This document shows positions 32,834 through 41,009 of a stretch of DNA of 57,917 bases, piece after piece. A program made the position numbers and the translations under genes. The notes below the pieces were generated by a model. The model searched no databases. It worked only from the letters and a program-made list of their open reading frames with translations, and was not told the origin of the DNA. Positions within the stretch are counted from its first letter, which is position 1, and each line of letters opens with the position of its first letter. The DNA is from an uncultured Oscillospiraceae bacterium (lineage in GTDB: Bacteria > Bacillota > Clostridia > Oscillospirales > Acutalibacteraceae). The stretch lies in assembly GCA_949283785.1 (NCBI GenBank), contig CASDTR010000024.1, positions 1-57,917 on the forward strand, given 5' to 3'.

Positions 32834-33011
32834 TTTTCTTAAATGCCGAGATTTTCAGTTATATTTTGACAATTTGGCAGTTTAATATTCTGATAGTAAA
32901 CTTTTTGAACGAAGAGAGAAATATTTTATCGTATTTTTATTAAAAAGGATGAAGACATAAAAACAGTTATAATTATAAGCGTGTGAACATAATAAAAAAT
33001 TCAAATTTTTG

Positions 33012-33040
33012 TTGACAAACCACACAGAAGATGGTATTAT
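33012..33040 (+). promoter_or_regulatory. Promoter of the tRNA pair
   Basis: Consensus TTGACA (33012-33017), a 17-bp spacer and TATTAT (33035-33040), preceded by TG. It is the strongest -35 in this region and lies 45 bp before the first tRNA. Confidence 0.85.
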
Positions 33041-33084
33041 AACTCTTGCTGATGTCGCCGAAACAGTTCGGCAGATATTCAAGC

Positions 33085-33161
33085 GGGCCATTAGCTCAGT
33101 TGGTTAGAGCAACCGGCTCATAACCGGTCGGTCCGGGGTTCGAGTCCCTGATGGCCCACCA
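33085..33161 (+). tRNA. tRNA with CAU anticodon (Met, or lysidine-modified Ile2)
   Basis: A complete cloverleaf of 77 nt including an encoded CCA. Acceptor GGGCCAT pairs with ATGGCCC, the D arm is GCTCAG...GAGC, the anticodon loop holds CAT, and the T arm is CCGGGGTTCGAGTCCCTG. CAU anticodons serve elongator Met, initiator Met and Ile2. The first-pair G-C excludes the usual initiator type; Met and Ile2 cannot be separated by eye. Confidence 0.95.
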
Positions 33162-33165
33162 TTTT

Positions 33166-33241
33166 AGGGGTATAGCTCAGTTGGTAGAGCAGCGGTCTCC
33201 AAAACCGCGTGCCGAGGGTTCAAGTCCTTCTGCCCCTGCCA
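33166..33241 (+). tRNA. tRNA-Trp (CCA anticodon)
   Basis: 76 nt including encoded CCA. Acceptor AGGGGTA pairs with TGCCCCT, the anticodon stem is GCGGT/ACCGC around CTCCAAA (anticodon CCA), and the T arm is GAGGGTTCAAGTCCTTC. It is co-transcribed with the upstream tRNA (4-bp gap). Confidence 0.95.
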
Positions 33242-33248
33242 ATACGAA

Positions 33249-33276
33249 ACGGCTGCTTACAGAGCAGTCGTTTTTT
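33249..33276 (+). terminator. Terminator of the tRNA operon
   Basis: ACGGCTGCT (33249-33257) with AGCAGTCGT (33263-33271, one G-T wobble), then six T residues. Confidence 0.9.
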
Positions 33277-33302
33277 GTTGTATATATAAATATGCAGAAT
33301 TG

Positions 33303-33470
33303 AAAAGGACTTGAACCCGTGAGGGTCTGAGCGTTGAGAAAACAGTTCAGCTAACTGTTTTTAGCGAAGAGCGGGGAGGCGGGTACTGAAATTCGCAGAA
33401 TTTTGGTCGCCGAGCCAACAGTATGCAAGGCAAAGCCACAGCATACGCCGAGTCCTTCTGTCCCTGCTAA
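33303..33470. repeat. Structured intergenic element bounded by inverted tRNA-like ends
   Basis: The left end AAAGGACTTGAACCC is the reverse complement of the tRNA-Trp T-arm sequence, and the right end GAGTCCTTCTGTCCCTGC copies the 3' end of tRNA-Trp with changes, so the ends are inverted relative to each other. Between them lie three hairpins: AAAACAGTT/AACTGTTTT (~33339-33363), ACTGAAATTC/GAATTTTGGT clamped by GGCG/CGCC (~33378-33412), and GTATGC/GCATAC with an inner GGC/GCC (33421-33446). It has no ORF. It may be a miniature mobile element or a structured RNA. Confidence 0.5.
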
Positions 33471-33614
33471 AAACCTTTATTTGACCTGCTTCGGCTGAAT
33501 AAAGGCTTCTTAATTTCTGATTATGCTGTGGGTATTTTTTTTTGCTGTTTCGGTTTATAAAAGCGGAATTAATATTACGAAGCCGTGTAAAAAACTTTTA
33601 CATAACGAAATTTT

Positions 33615-33651
33615 AAGCACAATCTGCCGATAAGGGCGGATTGTGCTTTTT
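33615..33651 (+). terminator. Strong hairpin between the structured element and the tetR gene
   Basis: A 14-bp stem AAGCACAATCTGCC (33615-33628) with GGCGGATTGTGCTT (33635-33648, one wobble), followed by T residues on the plus strand. It could end transcripts arriving from the left or, less well, tetR transcripts on the minus strand. A smaller hairpin, CCTTTATT/AATAAAGG, is at 33474-33505. Confidence 0.7.
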
Positions 33652-33666
33652 CTCTGAAATCAGCTT

Positions 33667-34242
33667 TTACTCCATAAATTCCTTCAAATTTGTAAGAGCG
33701 CTTTTATTTATAGAAAAGAGAAGCTCACAGATGACATTTTCGCTTGTTTTGTAATCTGAGCGAACCCATTGGAGAATTATTCCGGTACTTCCGTTAAGAA
33801 TGTATGAAAATATATACTGTTCTACGTTTGTGAGAAAAGTTATATTTAGATTTTCAATGAATTTAATAATAGACCTTTGCATAAAACGGGATTTAAATTT
33901 AGGGTCAGCGGAATCTATTAAAAGAGTACGGAAAACTTTATCATTTTCCTTCATATATTGCAAAAATGATAAAATATATTTATGAGCTCCAATGTTGTTT
34001 TCTTCACCTATTTTTTTTAAGTGCTCTTCCGTAGCTTCAATGATTTCATCCTCGAGCTCTTGCAGCAAGTCCTGAGGTTCGCTGTAGTGCGCGTAAAATG
34101 TAGAACGATTGAGGTTTGCACGGTCACAAAGCTCTCTGACTGAAATTTTATGAATGTCACCTTTTTCATGCAGCAGGTCGATCATCGCATTTTTAAACAT
34201 AAGCTTGGAAAGTCTTGTTCTCTGGTTATTTTTTGTATTCAT
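33667..34242 (-). CDS. TetR/AcrR-family transcriptional regulator
   Basis: A 191-residue TetR-type repressor. The N-terminal helix-turn-helix is at ~10-60 (ISVRELCDRANLNRSTFYAHYSEPQDLL in part). The C-terminal helical half (~75-190) should bind a ligand or another protein and resembles the TetR_C domains of Clostridia regulators such as DhaS-type proteins. It is divergent from the symporter gene, sharing a 150-bp region that holds a promoter with a palindrome in its spacer, so control of the symporter is the natural inference. The ligand is unknown. Confidence 0.88.
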   Translation of the reverse strand: MNTKNNQRTRLSKLMFKNAMIDLLHEKGDIHKISVRELCDRANLNRSTFYAHYSEPQDLLQELEDEIIEATEEHLKKIGEENNIGAHKYILSFLQYMKENDKVFRTLLIDSADPKFKSRFMQRSIIKFIENLNITFLTNVEQYIFSYILNGSTGIILQWVRSDYKTSENVICELLFSINKSALTNLKEFME

Positions 34243-34306
34243 CTCATTATCCCACCATAATCATTTGTTATGTCGTTTTTATATCAACCATTATATAAAC
34301 TGGTGA

Positions 34307-34335
34307 TTGTTAAAACAACACGTTGTTGCTATAAT
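34307..34335 (+). promoter_or_regulatory. Symporter promoter with a palindromic operator in its spacer
   Basis: TTGTTA (34307-34312), a 17-bp spacer and TATAAT (34330-34335). The spacer contains AACAAC-AC-GTTGTT (34314-34327), an inverted repeat between -35 and -10, the classic position for a TetR-type operator. Confidence 0.7.
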
Positions 34336-34393
34336 ATCAGTGTAATATAAATTCCGCCAAGTGTCAAGCGGAATAAAAAAAGGAGTAGAAGTT

Positions 34394-36586
34394 ATGCTTA
34401 AAGTATTCAATTCTCCGCTTTTACACACAAAAGTAAAAAGCGACCAAGTGCAGAAAAGCGAAAAATGGCTGGGATACCTGCTCGGTCCCGCAGGCGCTTT
34501 GCTTTTAAATGCAGTTCTCGGTACATATTTAAATGTATATTATACCGATGTGCTTAACTTGACCTCAGTATGGGGAGGCGTATTTTTAACTGTTTTTCCC
34601 ATTGTTTCAAAAATCATTGATGCGATTACAAACGTTATAATGGGATATATTATCGACCATACAAAAACCAAAGAGGGTAAAGCCCGGCCCTGGCTTTTGA
34701 TTTCGGCTCCTCTGCTTACGATTACGGGGATACTTTTGTTTGTTGTTCCCCGCGGCAGCCAGCTTGTACAGGTTATTTGGGTAATGCTTTCTTATAACCT
34801 TTTTTATTCATTTGCTTATACAATATTCAATATGAGCCATAACCTCATGGTGCCCCTTTCAACCAGAAATACATTACAAAGAGGTTCTCTTTCGGTTTTT
34901 AATCAGATTACTACCATAATGGTTAGCGGAATCATAGTAGCACTGATTTTCCCCATGGTTGTTATGCCGATGATAGGTGTCGACAGGTCTAAATGGATTA
35001 TCACCATGAGCGTGCTGTCCATAATCGCATTTCCTCTTACGCTGCTGGAATACTTTTTTACTAAAGAGCGTGTTACGCAGGAGCAGCTGGAACAAGAGGA
35101 AAAGAAAATCCCGTTCATTATGCAGCTGAAAATTGTGCTTGCGGATAAATATATGATTGTTATGTTTGCATATTTTTTAATAAGCACACTCGCTGCACAG
35201 CTCAAAAATTTAGGTTTGGTTTATTACTGCAACTATGTACTCGGTACATATAACGACGGTATTACTCAAATGCTCGTTTCGGTTATAGGCGGTATACCTA
35301 TGGGTATCGGTATATTTGCCGTATGGCCGCTTGCAAAAAGAATAGGAAAAAGAAATCTGACTTTATTCGGATTCCTGCTTGTTTCATTAGGAAGTCTAAT
35401 TTGCTGGCTGGCACCTACAAATCTTTATATTGTTCTGATCGGACAGTTTATTAAAAATATCGGCGGGTTGCCCTGCTCTTATGTCTTTATGGCTTTGTTT
35501 GCCGACGGACTCGACCATCTTGAGTGGAAGAGCGGCATTCGCTGTGACGGAACCGCCATGTCAATATACAACATTATTGCAGTTGCCATAGTCGGCGTAG
35601 GCATGGCGATATTTAATGCCATGATTGCGGGAGCGGGATATATTGCTCCTCAGTTTATAAACGGAGAAACGATAGCGGCTGTTCAGCCTGCAGCCGTTAA
35701 ATTATCAAAGCATTGGAGCTCTATCGAAAACGAGAGCGCCAAAGAGATATGGAACGGTAGAACTCTCCTAACAAGGGATATACAGGACTATTACACCTAC
35801 GAAATGAAAGAAAGAAAGGTATCGGCAAACACGGTCATTCACCGCCACGCCAATATTCACAAGGCGCTGAAATACGCCGTTAAAATCGGCTTGATTAACA
35901 GCAATCCGTCCGATCGGATTGAACGGCCGAAGAAAGAAAAATTCGTCGGCAGTATTTATAATCAAGAGGAACTTGAACAGCTATTTGAGGTTGTCAAAGG
36001 CGACCCGATAGAGCTTGCCGTTATTCTCGGCGCTTTCTATGGCCTGCGCCGCAGCGAAGTCGTGGGGCTGAAATGGAATGCGATTGACTTTAAGCAGAAA
36101 ACCATCACGATTCGTCATACTGTTACCCAAGTGACCCTCGACGGCAAAAGCCAGATCATTCAGAAAGACAGAACCAAGACGAAATCCAGCTACCGTTCGC
36201 TTCCGCTTATCCCGCCGTTCGAGGAATTGCTTTACCGCCTGAAAGCACAACAGGAGATGAATCGGAAAATGTGCGGAAAAGGCTACTGCAACGATTTCAG
36301 GGAATATATCTATGTCAATGAGATTGGAGAGCTTATCAAACCGGGCTACATCACACAGCACTTTCCGTTGGTTCTCAAAAAGAATGGCTTGCGGAAAATC
36401 CGATTTCACGACCTACGCCATAGTTGTGCGAGCTTGCTTTACGCAAATGGGGTAAGCCTGAAAGAGATTCAGGAATGGTTGGGACACAGTGATATTTCAA
36501 CAACCTCGAATATCTACACCCACCTTGATTTTTCTTCAAAGATTGCTTCGGCAAATGCGATTATTTCCGTTTTCCCTACGGAATGA
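34394..36586 (+). CDS. Chimera: truncated GPH sugar:cation symporter fused to tyrosine recombinase catalytic domain
   Basis: One open frame of 730 residues built from two unrelated genes. Residues 1 to ~440 are a GPH-family (melibiose-type, MFS fold) symporter with about 10 membrane helices ([24 protein letters not shown] in part, [45 protein letters not shown]); the last helices are missing. Residues ~455-730 are the core-binding remnant and catalytic domain of a phage/ICE integrase, with catalytic R552 (YGLRRSE), HDLRHS, LGHSDIS and nucleophile Y708 (NIYTH). The recombinase lacks its arm-binding N-terminus. ATG 34394 follows AAGGAG. It is most likely a deletion joint. Both halves are probably inactive as originally used; a mis-assembly cannot be excluded. 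Confidence 0.85.
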   Translation: MLKVFNSPLLHTKVKSDQVQKSEKWLGYLLGPAGALLLNAVLGTYLNVYYTDVLNLTSVWGGVFLTVFPIVSKIIDAITNVIMGYIIDHTKTKEGKARPWLLISAPLLTITGILLFVVPRGSQLVQVIWVMLSYNLFYSFAYTIFNMSHNLMVPLSTRNTLQRGSLSVFNQITTIMVSGIIVALIFPMVVMPMIGVDRSKWIITMSVLSIIAFPLTLLEYFFTKERVTQEQLEQEEKKIPFIMQLKIVLADKYMIVMFAYFLISTLAAQLKNLGLVYYCNYVLGTYNDGITQMLVSVIGGIPMGIGIFAVWPLAKRIGKRNLTLFGFLLVSLGSLICWLAPTNLYIVLIGQFIKNIGGLPCSYVFMALFADGLDHLEWKSGIRCDGTAMSIYNIIAVAIVGVGMAIFNAMIAGAGYIAPQFINGETIAAVQPAAVKLSKHWSSIENESAKEIWNGRTLLTRDIQDYYTYEMKERKVSANTVIHRHANIHKALKYAVKIGLINSNPSDRIERPKKEKFVGSIYNQEELEQLFEVVKGDPIELAVILGAFYGLRRSEVVGLKWNAIDFKQKTITIRHTVTQVTLDGKSQIIQKDRTKTKSSYRSLPLIPPFEELLYRLKAQQEMNRKMCGKGYCNDFREYIYVNEIGELIKPGYITQHFPLVLKKNGLRKIRFHDLRHSCASLLYANGVSLKEIQEWLGHSDISTTSNIYTHLDFSSKIASANAIISVFPTE

Positions 36587-36590
36587 GCAA

Positions 36591-36667
36591 AAATGTCCCC
36601 CCAAAAACAGCCCGAAAATAGGAGGGACATTTCAAAAAAAGAAAGTCCCTCGCAATTTGCGAGGGAC
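36591..36667. repeat. Cluster of inverted repeats between the recombinase end and tRNA-Leu
   Basis: AAATGTCCC (36591-36599) pairs with GGGACATTT (36624-36632), and GTCCCTCGCAA (36645-36655) with TTGCGAGGGAC (36657-36667). The GGGAC core occurs four times in under 80 bp. These may be the recombinase gene's terminator plus recombinase arm sites of the lost element. Confidence 0.55.
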
Positions 36668-36679
36668 AGGGTAAAAAAG

Positions 36680-36715
36680 GAAAAGCCCGCAAACCCTTGA
36701 TATTACTGGGCTTGC
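36680..36715 (-). terminator. Terminator of tRNA-Leu
   Basis: On the minus strand a stem of GCAAGCCC with GGGTTTGC (36708-36715 with 36689-36696; one wobble) is followed by GGGCTTTTCC and a T run. Confidence 0.7.
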
Positions 36716-36729
36716 GAGCCATTGATTTC

Positions 36730-36817
36730 TGGTGCCGGTGGTGGGACTCGAACCCACACGGGTGATTAGCCCAACGGATTTTGAGTCCGTCACGTCTGCC
36801 AATTCCATCACACCGGC
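36730..36817 (-). tRNA. tRNA-Leu (CAA anticodon)
   Basis: 88 nt with encoded CCA on the minus strand. Acceptor GCCGGTG pairs with CACCGGC; the anticodon arm is GGACTCAAAATCC (anticodon CAA). A long variable arm (TTGGGCTAATCACCCG) marks a class II tRNA, and the T arm is GTGGGTTCGAGTCCCAC. Its 3' end faces the recombinase fragment, the usual attachment position for tyrosine-recombinase elements. Confidence 0.96.
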
Positions 36818-36897
36818 ACATAACTCTGATATTATAACCTAAAAATTTTTCAAAAGCAATAGAGTTTTTAAAGTTTGTTTTAAATTGCTTATGTCTA

Positions 36898-36926
36898 TTG
36901 TTATTTGCTCTTTTTGATGATAAAAT
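36898..36926 (+). promoter_or_regulatory. Sigma-A type promoter of the pyrB unit
   Basis: TTGTTA (36898-36903), a 17-bp spacer and TAAAAT (36921-36926), with TG one base ahead of the -10. The leader is only about 30 nt, so no PyrR-type attenuator fits there. Confidence 0.75.
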
Positions 36927-36963
36927 ATGAAAAATAATATATGGTACCGGAAGGAGAAGGATT

Positions 36964-38031
36964 GTGAAAAATTTCAGTTTGATTGATCTTGATCAGCTTT
37001 CCGAAAAAGAGCTGAAAAGCATCATTGATGCAGCGGGAAAAATTAAGGCTAATCCTGCTGATTACATGGAGTGTTGTCACGGAAAAATAATGGCAACGCT
37101 TTTTTATGAGCCTTCTACGCGTACCCAAATGTCGTTTCAAACAGCAATGATGCGCCTGGGCGGCAAAGTGGTGGGCTTTTCCGATCCCGGAAGCTCTTCC
37201 GTTTCAAAAGGTGAGACCCTAAAGGATACGGTCAGGATCGTAAGTGCCTATGCTGATATTGTAGTTATCCGTCATCCTCAGGAGGGCGCTGCGTATGCGG
37301 CATCGCTTTATTCGCGCAAGCCAGTTATAAATGCAGGCGACGGCGGACATCTTCACCCAACTCAGACCTTAACGGATCTTGTTACTCTTTCCCAAGAAAA
37401 AGGTACGCTCTCTGGACTGACGATAGGAATCTGCGGAGACATTAAAAACGGGCGCACAGTACATTCACTTGTAAAAAGCTTATCGAAATATGACAATAAA
37501 TTTGTACTGATTTCAACTCCCGAATTGCAGTCACCGCAGTATATAAAAGATATACTTAACGCAAGCGGCTGCAAGTATTCCTTCTGCAACACCCTCGAAG
37601 AGGCAATGCCTTATCTTGACGTGCTCTACATGACGAGAATACAGCAGGAGCGTTTTTCGAGTAAGGAAGAATATGAGCGGCAAAAAGGGGTTTATGTTCT
37701 CGACAGGGCGAAACTCAGTCTAGCTAAAAAGGATTTAAAAATACTTCATCCTCTGCCTCGTGTAGATGAAATTACAAACGATGTGGACGATGACCCCAGG
37801 GCAAAATATTTTCAGCAGGCAGAGTACGGAATGTATGCAAGAATGGCTCTTATTCTGAATATGATTGAAAAGGGTCAGGATGTTATTCCTTCCAAAAAGG
37901 AATCAACTCACAGTGTTTGCTGCGCGAATCCATCCTGCATAACCGCCCATGAAAAATATCTGCCCCATCTTTTCAGAGAGACAGGTGATATGCTTGTCTG
38001 CAAATACTGCGATGACAGAACTCTTCTGTAA
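36964..38031 (+). CDS. pyrB: Aspartate carbamoyltransferase with fused PyrI-type zinc-binding tail
   Basis: Catalytic chain of aspartate transcarbamoylase, second step of pyrimidine synthesis, 355 residues. The carbamoyl-phosphate site FYEPSTRTQMSF (~47-58), HPQEGAA, HPTQTLTD and HPLPRVDE are all present. PyrB normally ends near residue 305-310. Here ~45 more residues follow, with C320xxxxC325 and C346xxC349 (CANPSC ... CKYC), the same zinc-ligand pattern as the C-terminal zinc domain of the regulatory chain PyrI. The PyrI allosteric nucleotide-binding domain is absent. The start follows GGAGAAGG (a GTG or TTG is not needed; ATG is at 36964 after GTG-like bases). No other pyr gene is adjacent. 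Confidence 0.9.
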   Translation: MKNFSLIDLDQLSEKELKSIIDAAGKIKANPADYMECCHGKIMATLFYEPSTRTQMSFQTAMMRLGGKVVGFSDPGSSSVSKGETLKDTVRIVSAYADIVVIRHPQEGAAYAASLYSRKPVINAGDGGHLHPTQTLTDLVTLSQEKGTLSGLTIGICGDIKNGRTVHSLVKSLSKYDNKFVLISTPELQSPQYIKDILNASGCKYSFCNTLEEAMPYLDVLYMTRIQQERFSSKEEYERQKGVYVLDRAKLSLAKKDLKILHPLPRVDEITNDVDDDPRAKYFQQAEYGMYARMALILNMIEKGQDVIPSKKESTHSVCCANPSCITAHEKYLPHLFRETGDMLVCKYCDDRTLL

Positions 38032-38038
38032 CGGAAAG

Positions 38039-38608
38039 ATGCGCATCTGTGTTTTGAAAGGCTCGCCTAACGGCGATGGCGCGACGCAGAGGATGCTCGA
38101 TGAATTTCTCAGAAGGTTTCCGTATGCTTCGGCTGATATTTTTGATGCATACTCGATAAAGGCAAAACCGTGTACTGATTGTAAATTTTGCAGCAGTGCT
38201 TTCGGCTGCGCTTCAAAAGACCTTGATGACTTTTTCAAAGCCTATGAAAGCTGCGATATATTTGTCACCGCTTTCCCGATATACTTTCTCTCTCTGCCTT
38301 CTCCTATGAAAAGTATTCTTGACAGATTTCAAAAGTATTTTTCGGCAAGATTTTCATTGAACATCAGGCATCCTGTTGAAAAGGAAAGAGCAGGCGTTCT
38401 GATTTCAAGCTGCGGCAGCGATGATGAAACGGGATTTTCCGTGGCTTTGAAGCAGTGGAAAATGGCTTTTTCGGTATCGGGCATAAAAAAAACGGAAACG
38501 GTTTTTCTCTCGTATACCGATTCGGAAGGATGTGCTGAGTCAAAATATTTGCCGCAGATAGAAAAAGCAGTTTGTCAAATCAATAATTTTTTAAAAGGGG
38601 ATAAATGA
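38039..38608 (+). CDS. Iron-sulfur flavoprotein-like NAD(P)H:FMN reductase
   Basis: A 189-residue flavodoxin-fold protein. The FMN phosphate loop is LKGSPNGDGATQRML near the N-terminus. A cysteine set C45-C48-C51-C57 (CTDCKFCSSAFGC) matches the 4Fe-4S motif of iron-sulfur flavoproteins, and TAFPIYFLSLPSPMKSILDR in part is the usual FMN contact region. It would move electrons between ferredoxin, flavin and unknown acceptors. ATG 38039 is chosen as the start of the fold, eight bases after the pyrB stop; in-frame ATGs at 38012 and 37949 overlap pyrB. It overlaps thioredoxin by 4 bp. Confidence 0.85.
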   Translation: MRICVLKGSPNGDGATQRMLDEFLRRFPYASADIFDAYSIKAKPCTDCKFCSSAFGCASKDLDDFFKAYESCDIFVTAFPIYFLSLPSPMKSILDRFQKYFSARFSLNIRHPVEKERAGVLISSCGSDDETGFSVALKQWKMAFSVSGIKKTETVFLSYTDSEGCAESKYLPQIEKAVCQINNFLKGDK

Positions 38609-38931
38609 TTATGTCAGCGGTTCATGTAACACTTGATAATTTCAGGGAAGAAGTGCTTCGCAGTGAGTTGCCCGTGCTTGTGGATTTCTGGGCAGATTGG
38701 TGCGCTCCCTGCATGATGCTTGCGCCTATAATTGAGGAGATTTCCGACGAGCTGGACGGAAAAGTAAACGTATGTAAAATCGACGTCGATCAGGCTCAGG
38801 ATCTTGCAGCGGCTTACGGGGTTATCAGTATACCTACTCTTATGATTTTCTCAAAAGGAAAAGAAGTCGAACGCACTGCGGGATATATGCCGAAAGAAGA
38901 CGTTCTTGCTTTTGTAGAAAACAGTATATAA
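38605..38931 (+). CDS. trxA: Thioredoxin
   Basis: A 108-residue thioredoxin with active site W32-C33-A-P-C36 (ADWCAPCMM) in place of the commoner WCGPC, Asp at DFWADW, cis-Pro in SIPTLMIF, and a C-terminal helix. Family-typical length. It is translationally coupled to the flavoprotein gene (ATGA), suggesting a reductase-thioredoxin partnership in an organism that may also have ferredoxin-linked thioredoxin reduction (inference). ATG 38611 is an alternative start two codons in. The preceding AAAAGGGG is the ribosome site. Confidence 0.93.
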   Translation: MIMSAVHVTLDNFREEVLRSELPVLVDFWADWCAPCMMLAPIIEEISDELDGKVNVCKIDVDQAQDLAAAYGVISIPTLMIFSKGKEVERTAGYMPKEDVLAFVENSI

Positions 38932-39019
38932 TTAAACATTAGACACACGGCAAAAGTATGGTAAGTTTGCGCAGAGTCATTTTATTTTTCATCAAAACGG
39001 ATGTTTTTTGACAAAGCAA

Positions 39020-39066
39020 AGCCCTGACGGTCGGAAAAATTCTTATTACGTCCGTCAGGGCTAGTT
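39020..39066. terminator. Convergent terminator between trxA and amt
   Basis: Perfect 11-bp stem AGCCCTGACGG (39020-39030) with CCGTCAGGGCT (39052-39062), then AGTTTT on the plus strand. Confidence 0.85.
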
Positions 39067-39094
39067 TTATATAATGACGTTAAATGAAATATTT

Positions 39095-40849
39095 TTATTC
39101 AACGTCCTGTAATGCGTCATATCCCTCTTCACCGGTGCGGATTTTTACAACGTTTTCAACGTCGTATACGAAAATTTTACCGTCTCCGATATGGCCGGTA
39201 TACAGAACAGCTTTTGCTGTTTCGATGACGCTCCTTACCGGAACCTTGCTTACGACAATATCAATCTGTACCTTGGGAAGGAGGCTTGCCTCGACAGGAA
39301 TGCCGCGGTAATATTCCTGTTTTCCCTTTTGAATGCCGCAGCCGAGGACATGAGACACAGTCATTCCGGTGATTCCGATATTGACAAGGGCTGCTTTAAG
39401 AGTTTCGAATTTTGACTCTTTGCATATAATTTCAATTTTTGTAAATTTAGGCGACCCTTCCTCGAAAGACGGAACTTTTTTTATCTCAATGGCCTCTGCG
39501 ACGGGAATTTCGCCTGTTACGGCGACAGCGTCTTTATATCCGTAATCGAGGTTTTCAACTGCCGGAGCGAAATCTGCGTATGCGTTTGGAAGTCCGTGCT
39601 CTGTGCTGTCAAGTCCCTTGATTTCTTCTTCTTCGGACACTCTCAGTCCCACGGTTTTCTTAATGATAAAAAAGGTTAAGAGCATGGCTGCGGTTGTCCA
39701 GACGAGCACGGCTGCGATGCCGAGTAACTGTATGCCGAGAAGTTTTGCGCTTCCTGTGTAAAATAATCCTTTAAGACCCGCAGGGGCATTGGGGTTTGCA
39801 AGTAGGCCAACTGCCAAAGTACCCCATACGCCGTTGGCAAAATGGACTCCGACAGCGCCTACCGGGTCATCAATGTGCAGCTTTAAATCAAGAAATTCTA
39901 CTACAACTACAACTAAAACGCCTGAAACAATGCCGACGATAATTGAACCTAATGCGTCAAGAGCATCACAGCCGGCCGTTATGCCCACAAGACCTGCAAG
40001 TGAAGCATTCAGACACATGGAAACATCAGGTTTGCCGTTTTTAATCCATGTGAATATCATCGTAGTACATGTAGCAACGGCGGGCGCAATGGTTGTTGTA
40101 AGGAAAATTGAAGCGAGCGAGTTTTTATCCCAAGCGGCAGCGCCGTTGAAGCCGTACCAGCCGAACCAGAGTATGAAGCATCCGAGAGCTCCTAGAGTAA
40201 TGGAATGACCGGGTATAGCGTTTACTTTTTTGACTTTACCGCTGCTTTTATCTCTGACATATTTTCCGAGGCGAGGACCTACCATGGCGGCGCCTATAAG
40301 AGCGGTGAGTCCTCCGACTGTATGAATTGCTGCGGAACCCGCAAAATCGTGGAATCCGAGCTGCGAAAGCCAGCCCTGTGAATTCCAGATCCAACCGGCC
40401 TCTATGGGGTAGACAACAAGGGAAATCACCGCAGAGTAGATACAGTAGGAAATAAACTTTGTCCTTTCTGCCATGGCTCCCGAAACAATGGTAGCGGCTG
40501 TTGCGCAGAATACAAGATTAAAGACGAAGCTTGAAGCGTTTTCGGAAATGAATCCTCCGAAATCAGTAAAAATCTCAAGATTTGGAACACCGATGATTCC
40601 CATTACGTAATCTTCTGCCATCATCAATGAAAATCCGAGAAAAATAAACATCACCGTACCGATGCAGAAATCCATAAGATTTTTCATTATGATATTTCCG
40701 GCATTTTTTGCTCTGGTGAAACCTGTTTCCACCATAGCAAAACCGGCCTGCATGAAAAATACCAGAGCTGCTCCGATAAGAAACCAAACACCGAAAACTT
40801 CGCTTGTGGCTGCTTCTTCAATTAGCCTGGTTATTTCTTCCATTGTCAT
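39095..40849 (-). CDS. amt: Ammonium transporter fused to a C-terminal PII signal domain (Amt-GlnB)
   Basis: A 584-residue fusion. Residues ~15-430 are an Amt channel with 11 expected helices (FFMQAGFAMVETGFTRAKN, GSAAIHTVGGLTALIGAAMVGPRLGKY and VHFANGVWGTLAVGLLA in parts), including the pore His residues. After a ~35-residue linker, residues ~465-584 are a PII domain: T-loop YYRGIPVEASLLPK, B-loop TGHIGDGKIFV and C-loop IRTGEEG. PII normally blocks Amt from the cytoplasm according to ATP/ADP and 2-oxoglutarate; here sensor and channel are one chain. The start is ATG 40849, with GAGGAG about nine bases upstream; in-frame ATG 40858 overlaps that site. Confidence 0.93.
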   Translation of the reverse strand: MTMEEITRLIEEAATSEVFGVWFLIGAALVFFMQAGFAMVETGFTRAKNAGNIIMKNLMDFCIGTVMFIFLGFSLMMAEDYVMGIIGVPNLEIFTDFGGFISENASSFVFNLVFCATAATIVSGAMAERTKFISYCIYSAVISLVVYPIEAGWIWNSQGWLSQLGFHDFAGSAAIHTVGGLTALIGAAMVGPRLGKYVRDKSSGKVKKVNAIPGHSITLGALGCFILWFGWYGFNGAAAWDKNSLASIFLTTTIAPAVATCTTMIFTWIKNGKPDVSMCLNASLAGLVGITAGCDALDALGSIIVGIVSGVLVVVVVEFLDLKLHIDDPVGAVGVHFANGVWGTLAVGLLANPNAPAGLKGLFYTGSAKLLGIQLLGIAAVLVWTTAAMLLTFFIIKKTVGLRVSEEEEIKGLDSTEHGLPNAYADFAPAVENLDYGYKDAVAVTGEIPVAEAIEIKKVPSFEEGSPKFTKIEIICKESKFETLKAALVNIGITGMTVSHVLGCGIQKGKQEYYRGIPVEASLLPKVQIDIVVSKVPVRSVIETAKAVLYTGHIGDGKIFVYDVENVVKIRTGEEGYDALQDVE

Positions 40850-41009
40850 ACTAAACATCTCCTCTGATTTTAAATTAACATCTGAGGGCTTTGATAAGCT
40901 CAAAGATAAATTTTGCCGCTGCTCTGCTGCATGCTCAAGATCTGAAATTTTGTGCTGAATCGTTAAGCGCGGAGAAAAATACAGGCGGCTGTTTTATCCA
41001 CACGGATCC

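Noticed and set aside
33449-33470. Third tRNA gene after tRNA-Trp
   Set aside because: Only a changed 3' end is present; no acceptor 5' strand, D arm or anticodon arm can be formed.
36730-36817. Coding frames across the tRNA-Leu region
   Set aside because: The sequence folds into a complete class II tRNA on the minus strand; overlapping frames have no ribosome site.
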